Assembly: GCA_020436165.1 (NCBI GenBank)
Contig: JAGQYI010000029.1
Location: 202,732 to 266,731, forward strand
Reading direction: 5' to 3'
DNA: 64,000 bases
Source of the DNA: Cyclobacteriaceae bacterium
GTDB lineage: Bacteria; Bacteroidota; Bacteroidia; Cytophagales; Cyclobacteriaceae
The notes under the pieces were generated by a model. The model was not told where the DNA came from. It was given only the letters and a program-made list of their open reading frames with translations, and searched no databases. The translations under genes were made by a program, and so were the position numbers. Below, one piece after another: positions 18,909 through 26,916 of this stretch (positions within the stretch are counted from its first letter, which is position 1; each line of letters begins with the position of its first letter).

Positions 18909-21900
18909 CTATGCTTGGGTTACAGTTCTAATAATTTCAGACAAGTCTTCATGTGCAACAGCTTCATGCCAGTACTTAAATTCCGATGGTTTGACAATAT
19001 AGAAATAGTCTCGTCCAAACCCTCGAAGATCACTATCAACATATATGCTTTGTGAGATTTTAGCAGTTGTCAGTTCTGGTATTTTATTTAAGAAACTAAC
19101 CTGATCATCATCTACAATATCTATGTTCTGTGAATTACTTTTTTGAGTTATTTTGAAAATTGAAATACTGTAGAATTGACCAATACTTATGGTTGTGTCT
19201 AGACCAAGGTTTCCTAATTTTTTAAAATGTTCAGAAAATACCTTTGAATACTTTATTAGTTTGGCTTTAAGTTGTTCGACTTTTTGGTGATTACTTAAAA
19301 TATAAACAGGATCTTTAATTCTCTTAAACTCAGGTATGGCTACTTGTAGAGCATAATCTATGAGAGATTGCTCAATTCTACTAACATTGTAGGCTGTAAA
19401 AACTAACGAATTTAGTTTCTTAAACTCAATCTTTAAATTAGATTCATACTCAGGTGAGACCATAAGATTAGGCTTATTTTCGATAAGCTCTTGAATCTTT
19501 TTTGCCTGACTTGCCACTTTTCCATCCAATACAACAGGAAAATCCAAAAACTCTTTGAAGTATACTCTTGTTCTGTCAATACCAGCCGAGCTACTTGTGT
19601 TGAAGACATAGTATGAAAAAAGCTTAGAATTAATTAATCCGGCTATGTTCCAAAGCAATTGTTCGTGATCAGAACTCCTATTACTTTCCGTAAGAACAAA
19701 TGACATAACAGAAGATGGAAATGCTAAATCTGATTTACTAATTGCCGAAACACCATTAAAATCATTACCTACTTCTAGACCTTTTTTACAAAGCAGTTTG
19801 AATCCCTTGAAAAATTTCAAATCAGGTAAATATGCTATCTGATTTTCATCAATTGTTCCTTTTAATCGAAGATATTCTACTTGGTCTTGTATCGTTTTTG
19901 ATGGGTTTATAGAAAACTGTTTAAATTCTTTTCTACTTTCCAATTCCAAAAATGGCAGATTGGATATTTGTGCGTATTCTACTTTTTTATTTCCGTCTTT
20001 GAACTTCAGTCCACCTTTGTACTCAACTTTATTTATTTCTACAATTTTTGATAGAGTTGGATAATCAGATTTGAGCCGTTTGATAAACTGAAAGTCAAAA
20101 AATGATCCGTGAACTAATATCTTCCATAACCAATCGGCACCTCCTTTACTGTCAATAAATTTAAATTGTGGAATATATTTAATGTCCCTTCTAGAAATTG
20201 TAATTGCTTTAAAATAAAGGAAATTATTATTTGGTCTAAAGGTGGTATGTGTTATTAAATTTGAGAAATCGAATTCTTTTGTTGGGAATTTGAAATGGAG
20301 TATTGCAGGAGACTGCTTTGCTCCTTCAAATATCTCTGGTCCGCCAGTGACCTTATTATTTACAGGAGAAAGTTCTGCCACTTGAATAATTTCATAGAAT
20401 GCTAGGAGCCACTGCCTCCATTCTTTTGTTACCTCAGTATTATAAAGAACTTTACCAGTTACAATAAGCATACATTCAGTATTTATCTTCATAAAATCTT
20501 TTACCCTAATTAAAAAAGCTTGAGAAATTTCTTGCTTTCCAATTTTAGGGAATCGATTACCATCAAGTTTTTTTAGATAATCAAGATAGGAAGACTCTTT
20601 GACCTTACCCCAAGGAGGATTTCCAACAATGAAGTCCAAATTTTTATTTAAAAGCAGTTTTTGAAACTTTGAGTCTTCATTAAAAAAATCATTTTCTAAA
20701 CCACTAAAAAGATTCGTCCCTTTTAATGGCAGAAACTTGAAGTTCTCAATTTCAATGGGCGTTTTGTAATCTAATAGTGTAATATAAATTGACAAGATTG
20801 TTATTTCAACCGCCTGGTTATCAATATCAATACCGTAAATATTTTCCTTAACAATATTCCAAAGTTCTTCATTGGAAATTGTAGAATTGGATTTTGCCCC
20901 ACTAGTATCTATGTGATGCTGAACTAATTTACGAATCGTTTCAACTAAAAAAATCCCAGAACCACATGCTGGATCTAATACTTTGGCTGATGTTATAACG
21001 CTATTATTTAACTTCTTGTCAACAGTCTGTGACAATACATAATCTACCATATATGGTGGAGTATAATATGCCTTAATTTCAGATTGTCGAGTCCCTTTAG
21101 AAAAAGATCTTATTGATTTTTTCTTATTTTCTTCGTTGTTGCTTGTGCCTAGAAAGTTCTCATATATATTGCTAATTAGCTCAACTGGAATTACCTCAAA
21201 ATCATAAGTGTCAAAAAGCGATGGTTGTACATAATAACCTTTTACGTTTTCTCCAACAAAAAACTTGGAACAATTAAACAAGTTAAAAAGAATTTCAAGA
21301 TGTAAGTCTGAAACTAATTCAAGTTCATTTTCATTATTCTTTGTGGAGTTATTCATTGGGAATAAATCCCCTTTAAATTTACTTGCTATGTAATTGAAAA
21401 AACCATACAGCTTAGTTTTATTAGTTAATAAATTATTTAGGCTTTGGGCTTTTGATTTTTTATCATCTCCTACTATAAAACTCTGATCACTAAATTGGAC
21501 ATTTCTGTCAATAAGGTAACGAATAAAAAGCAAGCGGCCTATTAATCTATTAGCAATCGTAAATGGCAGATTCCCAACATCTGATGATACAAGAAGTCGT
21601 CTTGCATCAACAACGTTATTTAAAAGCCATCTATCTACTTTTTTTATGTCTTTATAATAATTATCAAAAAGAAACCGCCATGTTTCACCAGATGCAATCC
21701 TATCAATATGAAATAGGCTAATATCAACATCAATTCTGCGAAGTTGTTCTCTCCCACTTCCCTCAAAATCATAGCCATGATAAATCTCAGGTCTCCCTAA
21801 ATTATCCGTAATTAATATTGCGGGGGCCTGGCTAAAGCTAAAACATTGGCTTGCTAATTCTTTTCTCTTTTGATCACTTGGGTTATCAAAAACAAGAATA

Positions 21901-22109
21901 AGAGGATTGTTGACTGGGTTGAATGATTTGTTTGATGAAGTAATGTTTTGAAAAGGACTTAAAACAGCATTTGGTTTGAGAACATCATTGAGAACATGAG
22001 ATATTCTAAATGGAAAAGGAGTTTGCTTAGAGAGAATATCTTCACTAGAATAAAGCCCATTACTCTTATCAAAATCTAGTTTTTTAAATAAACTATTTAA
22101 TCCTGGCAT
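18909..22109 (-). CDS. N6-adenine DNA methyltransferase, Eco57I/type IIG-like, 1066 aa
   Basis: A large gamma-type amino methyltransferase. Motif I is LDPACGSG at 378-385 (S-adenosylmethionine binding) and motif IV is NPPW at 497-500 (adenine binding). Before them, about residues 185-215 read like the 'RLLFIRYLIDR' helix common in type IIG, type ISP and PglX proteins. The N-terminal ~110 residues resemble the nuclease domain position of type IIG enzymes but I see no Asp...Glu-x-Lys there. The C-terminal ~450 residues would be the target recognition part. It is preceded by the WYL regulator (46-base gap) and followed by the small nuclease (10-base gap), suggesting one operon. It makes protective methylation; specificity unknown. 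Confidence 0.85.
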   Translation of the reverse strand: MPGLNSLFKKLDFDKSNGLYSSEDILSKQTPFPFRISHVLNDVLKPNAVLSPFQNITSSNKSFNPVNNPLILVFDNPSDQKRKELASQCFSFSQAPAILITDNLGRPEIYHGYDFEGSGREQLRRIDVDISLFHIDRIASGETWRFLFDNYYKDIKKVDRWLLNNVVDARRLLVSSDVGNLPFTIANRLIGRLLFIRYLIDRNVQFSDQSFIVGDDKKSKAQSLNNLLTNKTKLYGFFNYIASKFKGDLFPMNNSTKNNENELELVSDLHLEILFNLFNCSKFFVGENVKGYYVQPSLFDTYDFEVIPVELISNIYENFLGTSNNEENKKKSIRSFSKGTRQSEIKAYYTPPYMVDYVLSQTVDKKLNNSVITSAKVLDPACGSGIFLVETIRKLVQHHIDTSGAKSNSTISNEELWNIVKENIYGIDIDNQAVEITILSIYITLLDYKTPIEIENFKFLPLKGTNLFSGLENDFFNEDSKFQKLLLNKNLDFIVGNPPWGKVKESSYLDYLKKLDGNRFPKIGKQEISQAFLIRVKDFMKINTECMLIVTGKVLYNTEVTKEWRQWLLAFYEIIQVAELSPVNNKVTGGPEIFEGAKQSPAILHFKFPTKEFDFSNLITHTTFRPNNNFLYFKAITISRRDIKYIPQFKFIDSKGGADWLWKILVHGSFFDFQFIKRLKSDYPTLSKIVEINKVEYKGGLKFKDGNKKVEYAQISNLPFLELESRKEFKQFSINPSKTIQDQVEYLRLKGTIDENQIAYLPDLKFFKGFKLLCKKGLEVGNDFNGVSAISKSDLAFPSSVMSFVLTESNRSSDHEQLLWNIAGLINSKLFSYYVFNTSSSAGIDRTRVYFKEFLDFPVVLDGKVASQAKKIQELIENKPNLMVSPEYESNLKIEFKKLNSLVFTAYNVSRIEQSLIDYALQVAIPEFKRIKDPVYILSNHQKVEQLKAKLIKYSKVFSEHFKKLGNLGLDTTISIGQFYSISIFKITQKSNSQNIDIVDDDQVSFLNKIPELTTAKISQSIYVDSDLRGFGRDYFYIVKPSEFKYWHEAVAHEDLSEIIRTVTQA

Positions 22110-22155
22110 CTAGTCTTGTTTTTTCAAATCTGAGAAATATAGTTGTCAATATCCG

Positions 22156-23049
22156 TCAATTGAAACCAATTTTAAGCTTATTCTTTAAAAAATCATTAAG
22201 AGTTTGGGGTTGGATTACTTCAACTTCACCAATCATACTCAGCAAAAACCTACCTATACCTAAAAAACTACATACATGATTTCTGTAAATAAACCCATTA
22301 TCTGTTTTGCTAATTGATGTTTTGGTGCGAGGATATTCCTCAATTATTAAATTATAAGCCCTTTGATTCATACGAAATGAAACTTCTATTTTTTCTTCTC
22401 CACTTATTCTAAAATCATCTATGTTGTAAGATTTATGTAAATGTAAATATTGAAATGAATTGGAGGTTTTAATAACTTTTCTTATTCTTTGAATTTTAAA
22501 AAGTTTGTTAGTTAATGAAGAAATTTCAAAGCACCAAGCATAATTTAACTCTTCAACTATTCGAATCGGTTCAACCAATCTATCACGAGTATTTAGAGAA
22601 CTTGATGAACGATATTTGCTAAGTATAATTTGAGCTTTTTCTTCAATAGCGCTTCTTATTTCAGTTATTACTCCTGATTTTCTTTTATTGATAATCTTGT
22701 AACTAGAAATGTTATTGTTGAAGAGATATTTAAGTTTTTTAAATAATTCAGGGTTGCCTTGCTCATCATCAAAATAATTAATTACATCATTTATTAATTC
22801 AAATTCTTCTTGTGATATGTGGATTAGGTCTGCGAAAGAAAAGTCAGTTTTTTTATTCTCTATAAATTTGAAGTACCCATTTATTGACTCGATTAAAAAA
22901 CCAGCTCTTTTAAATGACTCTATATATCTATAGGCTGTGCGGGTTGAAATTTCTAGTTTTTCCGCTATTTGTTCTATGGACTGACCAAAAGGACTTGTTA
23001 ATAAACGAGATACTTCTAAAAGCCTTTCTATTTTAGCTTGATCGTCCAT
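22156..23049 (-). CDS. HTH-WYL transcriptional regulator
   Basis: A 297-residue protein. Residues about 5-60 form a DeoR/HTH_11-like winged helix (SIEQIAEKLEISTRTAYRYI). The central part (about 135-200) matches a WYL domain pattern (LVEPIRIVEELNYAWCFE and FKIQRIRKV), and the C-terminal ~90 residues fit the WCX extension. Such regulators (for example BrxR, CapW) commonly sit at the head of anti-phage systems and repress them until a ligand is sensed. Here it is directly upstream of the methyltransferase, so it probably controls the cluster. Confidence 0.8.
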   Translation of the reverse strand: MDDQAKIERLLEVSRLLTSPFGQSIEQIAEKLEISTRTAYRYIESFKRAGFLIESINGYFKFIENKKTDFSFADLIHISQEEFELINDVINYFDDEQGNPELFKKLKYLFNNNISSYKIINKRKSGVITEIRSAIEEKAQIILSKYRSSSSLNTRDRLVEPIRIVEELNYAWCFEISSLTNKLFKIQRIRKVIKTSNSFQYLHLHKSYNIDDFRISGEEKIEVSFRMNQRAYNLIIEEYPRTKTSISKTDNGFIYRNHVCSFLGIGRFLLSMIGEVEVIQPQTLNDFLKNKLKIGFN

Positions 23050-23101
23050 AATAAATGATTTTTGATATTCTTTCTATTTTAAACATGAAGGATAATTACT
23101 G

Positions 23102-23716
23102 TCAATGAATCTTTAAATAAGCTTCTTTTACTTGATTTCTTCGTATCCCTAAGTATTTCCTAGTATATTGAGTAGAAGAATGGTTCAACACCTCTCCTAC
23201 AAAAATCAGTGCTTGTTCATCCTTACCTTTATTGTCAAAAACACGGTAAGCAAATGTTTTTCTCAGTGTATGACTTGACGGGTTTTCTGTTTCAATATCA
23301 GCTTTTTCAAGAATATTCTTAAATGCTTTATTAAATGCCCTGGTTGAAATTGATCGTCCCGGATGTCGTGGACTTTCTAGAATAAGGTCGTGGATGTTGA
23401 TCGGGTCCACAATCTTATAGTTGGATGTTACCAGTTTAAGTAGCTTCTCATTAAAATAGATCTTCCGGTGTTTTTCGGTTTTGAATTCATACAGATCCTT
23501 GTCGGACTTGTCCAAAAAATCATACCAGGTAAAGTGAAGCAATTCCTTTGCCCGGGGACCCAGGTATCCACCAATAGCAATGGCCGTTTGGTAGCGGGCC
23601 AGCATAATCTTCCTCTCCCCTTCCGATTCGTGAATGGTCACGCTCAGTTCCTTCAATAATTTCTGAAATTCTCCATCCCAATCCAGGGGGCTGCAGGCAG
23701 TTTGTGATGTGCTCAT
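23102..23716 (-). CDS. Short tyrosine recombinase (catalytic domain only)
   Basis: A 204-residue site-specific recombinase. The catalytic set is visible: Arg55 (GPRAKEL), a candidate beta-hairpin Lys near 80-85, His149-x-x-Arg152 (SHTLRKT), His179 (LNHSS) and Tyr188 (TRKYLG). The usual N-terminal arm and core-binding domain (about 100 residues in XerC/D or phage integrases) are almost absent, so it is either a naturally short type or the surviving part of an integrase; its own start codon and reading frame are intact. It lies 52 bases upstream of the WYL gene on the same strand. Repeats in its upstream region may be its sites. Confidence 0.82.
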   Translation of the reverse strand: MSTSQTACSPLDWDGEFQKLLKELSVTIHESEGERKIMLARYQTAIAIGGYLGPRAKELLHFTWYDFLDKSDKDLYEFKTEKHRKIYFNEKLLKLVTSNYKIVDPINIHDLILESPRHPGRSISTRAFNKAFKNILEKADIETENPSSHTLRKTFAYRVFDNKGKDEQALIFVGEVLNHSSTQYTRKYLGIRRNQVKEAYLKIH

Positions 23717-23767
23717 TTCGGGGCAATTTGCATCGTTTTAGGGTACCAGTTTTTAAATATACGTCTT

Positions 23768-23887
23768 AAAAGTGGAACTTACTACAATAATGAAATGCAA
23801 AATTATGAGTAAAAACCTTCCCTATTGGCTGTAATGAAAGAAAACGTGAGGCTGCTGAAGAGTTCCACCTAGAGCAAAAGTGGAACT
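23768..23887. repeat. GTGGAACT repeats beside the recombinase gene
   Basis: AAAAGTGGAACT occurs twice as a direct repeat (23768-23779 and 23876-23887). A third copy is inverted: AGTTCCAC at 23861-23868 forms, with GTGGAACT at 23880-23887, a perfect 8-bp inverted repeat around 11 bases. The repeats fill the region upstream of the recombinase start and may be recombination-core or operator sites. Confidence 0.6.
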
Positions 23888-23897
23888 GATGCAATAT

Positions 23898-24500
23898 TTA
23901 TCTTGATTTAAGCTTGATACCAAACCCAAGGATTAATTGTGACCAATTGGATTGGAAATCAATACTACTATTCGAGTCTGAAACTAAATTGGAATTAAAT
24001 AGCGAATATTCTAAAATAACTTTAAAATTATTGCCAATAATAACCCCACCACCATAATTATACCCTTTAGTCAAACTAAGACTAATTGTTTCAGTATCAT
24101 TAGGGTTTATCATACTTATTTTTCCAGTATAAACACCCCCTCCCCCTCTAACATATGGACTAATTACCCCTTCTTTATTAAACTCTATTAATAAAAACAT
24201 GTTAGCTTGATTCAACTGAACCTCATTTCGGTATATCTCCTGATCATCATTATCTCTAGCGACAAAATTATATGGATATAGTACATTCGTAGAAATATCT
24301 AAACCAAATTTAAGAACTCCACCGTACATCACTTTTATGCCAACCGGAACGGAATGAGCATTGGTCCAATTATCAAAGTCAAAATCAGACCTTGAGATAC
24401 CAGAATATACTTCCAAAAAAGTTGATTGTGCTTCTGTTCGAGAACACAAAGAAATCAGAAGTAATATAATAAAGATTCTAGCCTTCACTTCTCCAATCAA
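23898..24500 (-). CDS. Small outer-membrane beta-barrel protein, coupled to matrixin
   Basis: A 200-residue protein with a signal peptide (ends RTEAQ) and barrel-like alternating strands, ending SQLILGFGIKLKSR. Its start lies 23 bases inside the end of the metalloprotease gene, a sign of translational coupling. No functional motif is seen. The base composition is AT-rich like the neighbouring cluster. Confidence 0.72.
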   Translation of the reverse strand: MIGEVKARIFIILLLISLCSRTEAQSTFLEVYSGISRSDFDFDNWTNAHSVPVGIKVMYGGVLKFGLDISTNVLYPYNFVARDNDDQEIYRNEVQLNQANMFLLIEFNKEGVISPYVRGGGGVYTGKISMINPNDTETISLSLTKGYNYGGGVIIGNNFKVILEYSLFNSNLVSDSNSSIDFQSNWSQLILGFGIKLKSR

Positions 24501-25884
24501 TTTGCTTATGAACTGGCAATTTTGGTACTCTCTTTAACCCCATAACAGGTTGATAAATGCTACTAGAATTTAAATTGAAATCTCCTGTTTCTATACGACC
24601 ACCTGATACTTTGTCTGCATACCAGGTGCCATAACCACCGCCAGCTGTTTCAAATTGTCCACCAACTCCATTAGAATCAAACGAACCATAAAAGGCAAAA
24701 AAATAATCATAGGATACCAAAACCAAAGTGCCATTGATATCAACACCCCCAATTAGAGGAATATCTACTAAAGCTCCAAAATACAAAACTCTAAAATAGC
24801 CTGATGCACCACCAACTTCATCTATTGAAACAAAGATTGGAGACCCATAATTGTCGGAACCCGAATATATGCCTTTAATTGAACTTCCTGGATTACCTTG
24901 ATCCGGTATAAATGGATTAGAGCCTTGCTGAACTTCTTGTCCATCAGTAACACCATCTCCATCTGTATCTGGGTTAAGAGGATTTAAGCCATAATAAACT
25001 TCCCAGTCTGGTAGCCCGTCATTATCAGTATCACAATCGTTAGGGTTTGTCCCAATTAGCCAAATCTCTGTTGCGTCATCAACAGTATCGCCATCGGAAT
25101 CAAATTGGCTAGGTGAGCCACAGTTTTCATTAGTTGGCACATTTGTATCTGTAGGAGGTTCATCAACTGGCGGTGGTGAATCTCCATTATTGGAACCATA
25201 CAATGCTTGTATACCCAAAATATCATCATTAGTTAGTTCATGCTTTATCACCCCTGGCAAAGCCTGCCAGTACATAATCGAATTCTCGTCATCGCTATGT
25301 TCCAGACCAAGACTGTGACCTAACTCATGAATTGCGGTTTCTAGCAAAGAATATTCAAAACCACTCGAAAATCCATCTTTCCAAAATATATCATCATTGA
25401 AATGGGCATCCCCTGATATGATTCCTTGAGCAGGAAAATATGAATGTGCCAGAACTGAACTGGGAAAAGCTTGATTTGTACAAGACTCTCCAACTATGCT
25501 ATATAATTCACAATGTGAACCGGTACCAAACCCAATGACAATATCGGCTTGTGAGGCATCACTTGCTTCATGAAATTTCAATGGTGTTACTGCAGCCCAT
25601 TTGTTCAGTGCTTCTGCAAATATTTCCTTTTGTCTTATCGAAGATATTCCATCATAAGTAGCATTAACTAGATAGTAATAGAGGTTATCTTTTTGCCACC
25701 TGGATTTCAATTTATATTCTGCCAGCTTTTTATCTTGTGATTGAGGGAGTTCGTCATAAAAGTACCCTTCTCCACCTGTCACACCATTAGTAATTTTCCC
25801 GTCAAAATCAGAACAGCTGGCAGCAAATAATATTAAAAACACTATTATATATATATTATCGATCGATAATGTCTTATAAAACAT
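24478..25884 (-). CDS. Matrixin-type zinc metalloprotease lipoprotein with thrombospondin type 3 repeats
   Basis: A 468-residue exported protein. The lipobox is AASC (Cys24). Residues 60-215 form a matrixin-like catalytic domain with the full zinc motif HELGHSLGLEH (His186, Glu187, His190, His196) and the Met-turn SIMYW (Met204). Residues about 255-330 contain calcium-binding thrombospondin type 3 repeats (DSDGD, DTDNDGLPDWE, DTDGDGVTDGQE). The last ~120 residues are a beta-rich Gly/Tyr domain. It is probably a cell-surface or periplasmic protease. Whether it belongs to the defence-like cluster is unclear; it shares its strand and AT-rich composition. Confidence 0.88.
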   Translation of the reverse strand: MFYKTLSIDNIYIIVFLILFAASCSDFDGKITNGVTGGEGYFYDELPQSQDKKLAEYKLKSRWQKDNLYYYLVNATYDGISSIRQKEIFAEALNKWAAVTPLKFHEASDASQADIVIGFGTGSHCELYSIVGESCTNQAFPSSVLAHSYFPAQGIISGDAHFNDDIFWKDGFSSGFEYSLLETAIHELGHSLGLEHSDDENSIMYWQALPGVIKHELTNDDILGIQALYGSNNGDSPPPVDEPPTDTNVPTNENCGSPSQFDSDGDTVDDATEIWLIGTNPNDCDTDNDGLPDWEVYYGLNPLNPDTDGDGVTDGQEVQQGSNPFIPDQGNPGSSIKGIYSGSDNYGSPIFVSIDEVGGASGYFRVLYFGALVDIPLIGGVDINGTLVLVSYDYFFAFYGSFDSNGVGGQFETAGGGYGTWYADKVSGGRIETGDFNLNSSSIYQPVMGLKRVPKLPVHKQIDWRSEG

Positions 25885-26206
25885 AATATATTACATATTA
25901 CTTTTCGTATTTGTGAAAGTTACTATGGGGGAGCCTAATAAGTCAATACCCAACCTTGGGCATTTTTAATATCATTTGCTCTTTTATGAGTCTTTGGTTG
26001 TCCACATATTAAATGAATCAAAGAGCTTAAAACTTACCATTTTCAACATTCTAAATGAACCACCAGAAACCAAGATGCAAATGGGAAAAGTCCCTTATAA
26101 TGAATTAATATTGAGCTTTTTCAAACATAATTGTATTGTTTTCCATTTCTACATTTTAAAATAGTAGCGACATATTTTAAATAGCCTGTGAACGAAGGGA
26201 AACCAA
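25885..26206. other. 322-bp intergenic stretch, nothing convincing
   Basis: The region is AT-rich and lies upstream of the metalloprotease and downstream of the toxin gene. A short CCCAA-CC-TTGGG hairpin at 25949-25960 precedes ATTTTT but follows no plus-strand gene. A 62-codon plus-strand frame (25976-26164) has no recognisable features. Confidence 0.5.
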
Positions 26207-26524
26207 TCAATATTGCGATTTATTTAATTCTTTCAATAATTTTTCAGGATTTTGTCTATTATCCCAAAATGCTGTCACAATAACAGTGTCTCCATTAATT
26301 TTATAATAAATACTAAAATGTCCCATTGAAGCAACTCTTGTTTTTGGAAATTCAGACAATCTATACATTTTGGGTCTCTTTGCAATTATTCTAACCTTTT
26401 CATTGCTTAGCTCTAACAGTTTCAAGGAATAGTTATTAGATTTATTACGTTCTACCCAGTACTGTAAAATTATATTTCTTTGCCTGGCAGCGGTTTCGGT
26501 CCAGACTATTCTTTTGATAGCCAT
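26207..26524 (-). CDS. ParE/RelE-family toxin
   Basis: A 105-residue protein with the ParE/RelE pattern: an N-terminal beta strand and long helices (WTETAARQRNIILQYW), RPKMYRL, and a final strand-rich half with FSIYYKINGDTVIVTAFWDNRQNPEKL. Family members inhibit gyrase (ParE) or cleave mRNA (RelE); the target cannot be told. It overlaps the upstream antitoxin gene by 19 bases. Confidence 0.85.
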   Translation of the reverse strand: MAIKRIVWTETAARQRNIILQYWVERNKSNNYSLKLLELSNEKVRIIAKRPKMYRLSEFPKTRVASMGHFSIYYKINGDTVIVTAFWDNRQNPEKLLKELNKSQY

Positions 26525-26748
26525 TCAAGTTCCCTTTGAGCCAGTGTCTCCTGGTCAATTACTCGCTTATTTTTGATGTCGTCATCGCTCATCATTAGCA
26601 TGAGCTTTTGTGCTTCAGTTAAAGGTATTTTTATATGCTCAACATTTGATGATTGTATCATTTTTTGAAGCGCTTTAAGATAATCTTGATCGTCAATTGC
26701 CATCAGACTATCAATTAATTTGTTTCGCAATTCTCTAGCTGTCACCAT
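26506..26748 (-). CDS. Antitoxin of the ParE/RelE pair
   Basis: I choose the ATG at 26748 (MVTARELRNKL), giving 80 residues; the frame extends to 26844 but the added residues are Lys/Pro-rich and unlike the rest. The short helical, charged protein overlaps the toxin gene by 19 bases, the usual antitoxin-first order. The C-terminal region (about 50-80) is acidic and probably wraps the toxin. No specific antitoxin family is recognised. Confidence 0.75.
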   Translation of the reverse strand: MVTARELRNKLIDSLMAIDDQDYLKALQKMIQSSNVEHIKIPLTEAQKLMLMMSDDDIKNKRVIDQETLAQRELEWLSKE

Positions 26749-26916
26749 AGTATCAAATATAACGTTTAAACTTACAAAAATCATTCTAATTGGCACACAT
26801 TTGCCATTTTTAACCGCCCGAAGCTTTAGCGAAGGTGGTTGCATCCCTCTACCCTTTTAATCACCGAAATTAACAAAGGTGACTTCCTAAACCTGCAAAA
26901 GGGCCCCTCAGTTCTC

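Noticed and set aside
16362..23049. BREX or DISARM system
   Set aside because: The methyltransferase and WYL regulator fit, but PglZ, BrxC/BrxL-type ATPases, helicases and PLD nuclease are absent.
25949..25970. CCCAA-CC-TTGGG hairpin as a terminator
   Set aside because: The stem is five base pairs only, the T-tract is offset, and no plus-strand gene precedes it.
25976..26164. 62-codon plus-strand frame between the protease and toxin genes
   Set aside because: No recognisable signal, motif or promoter; composition typical of non-coding AT-rich DNA.
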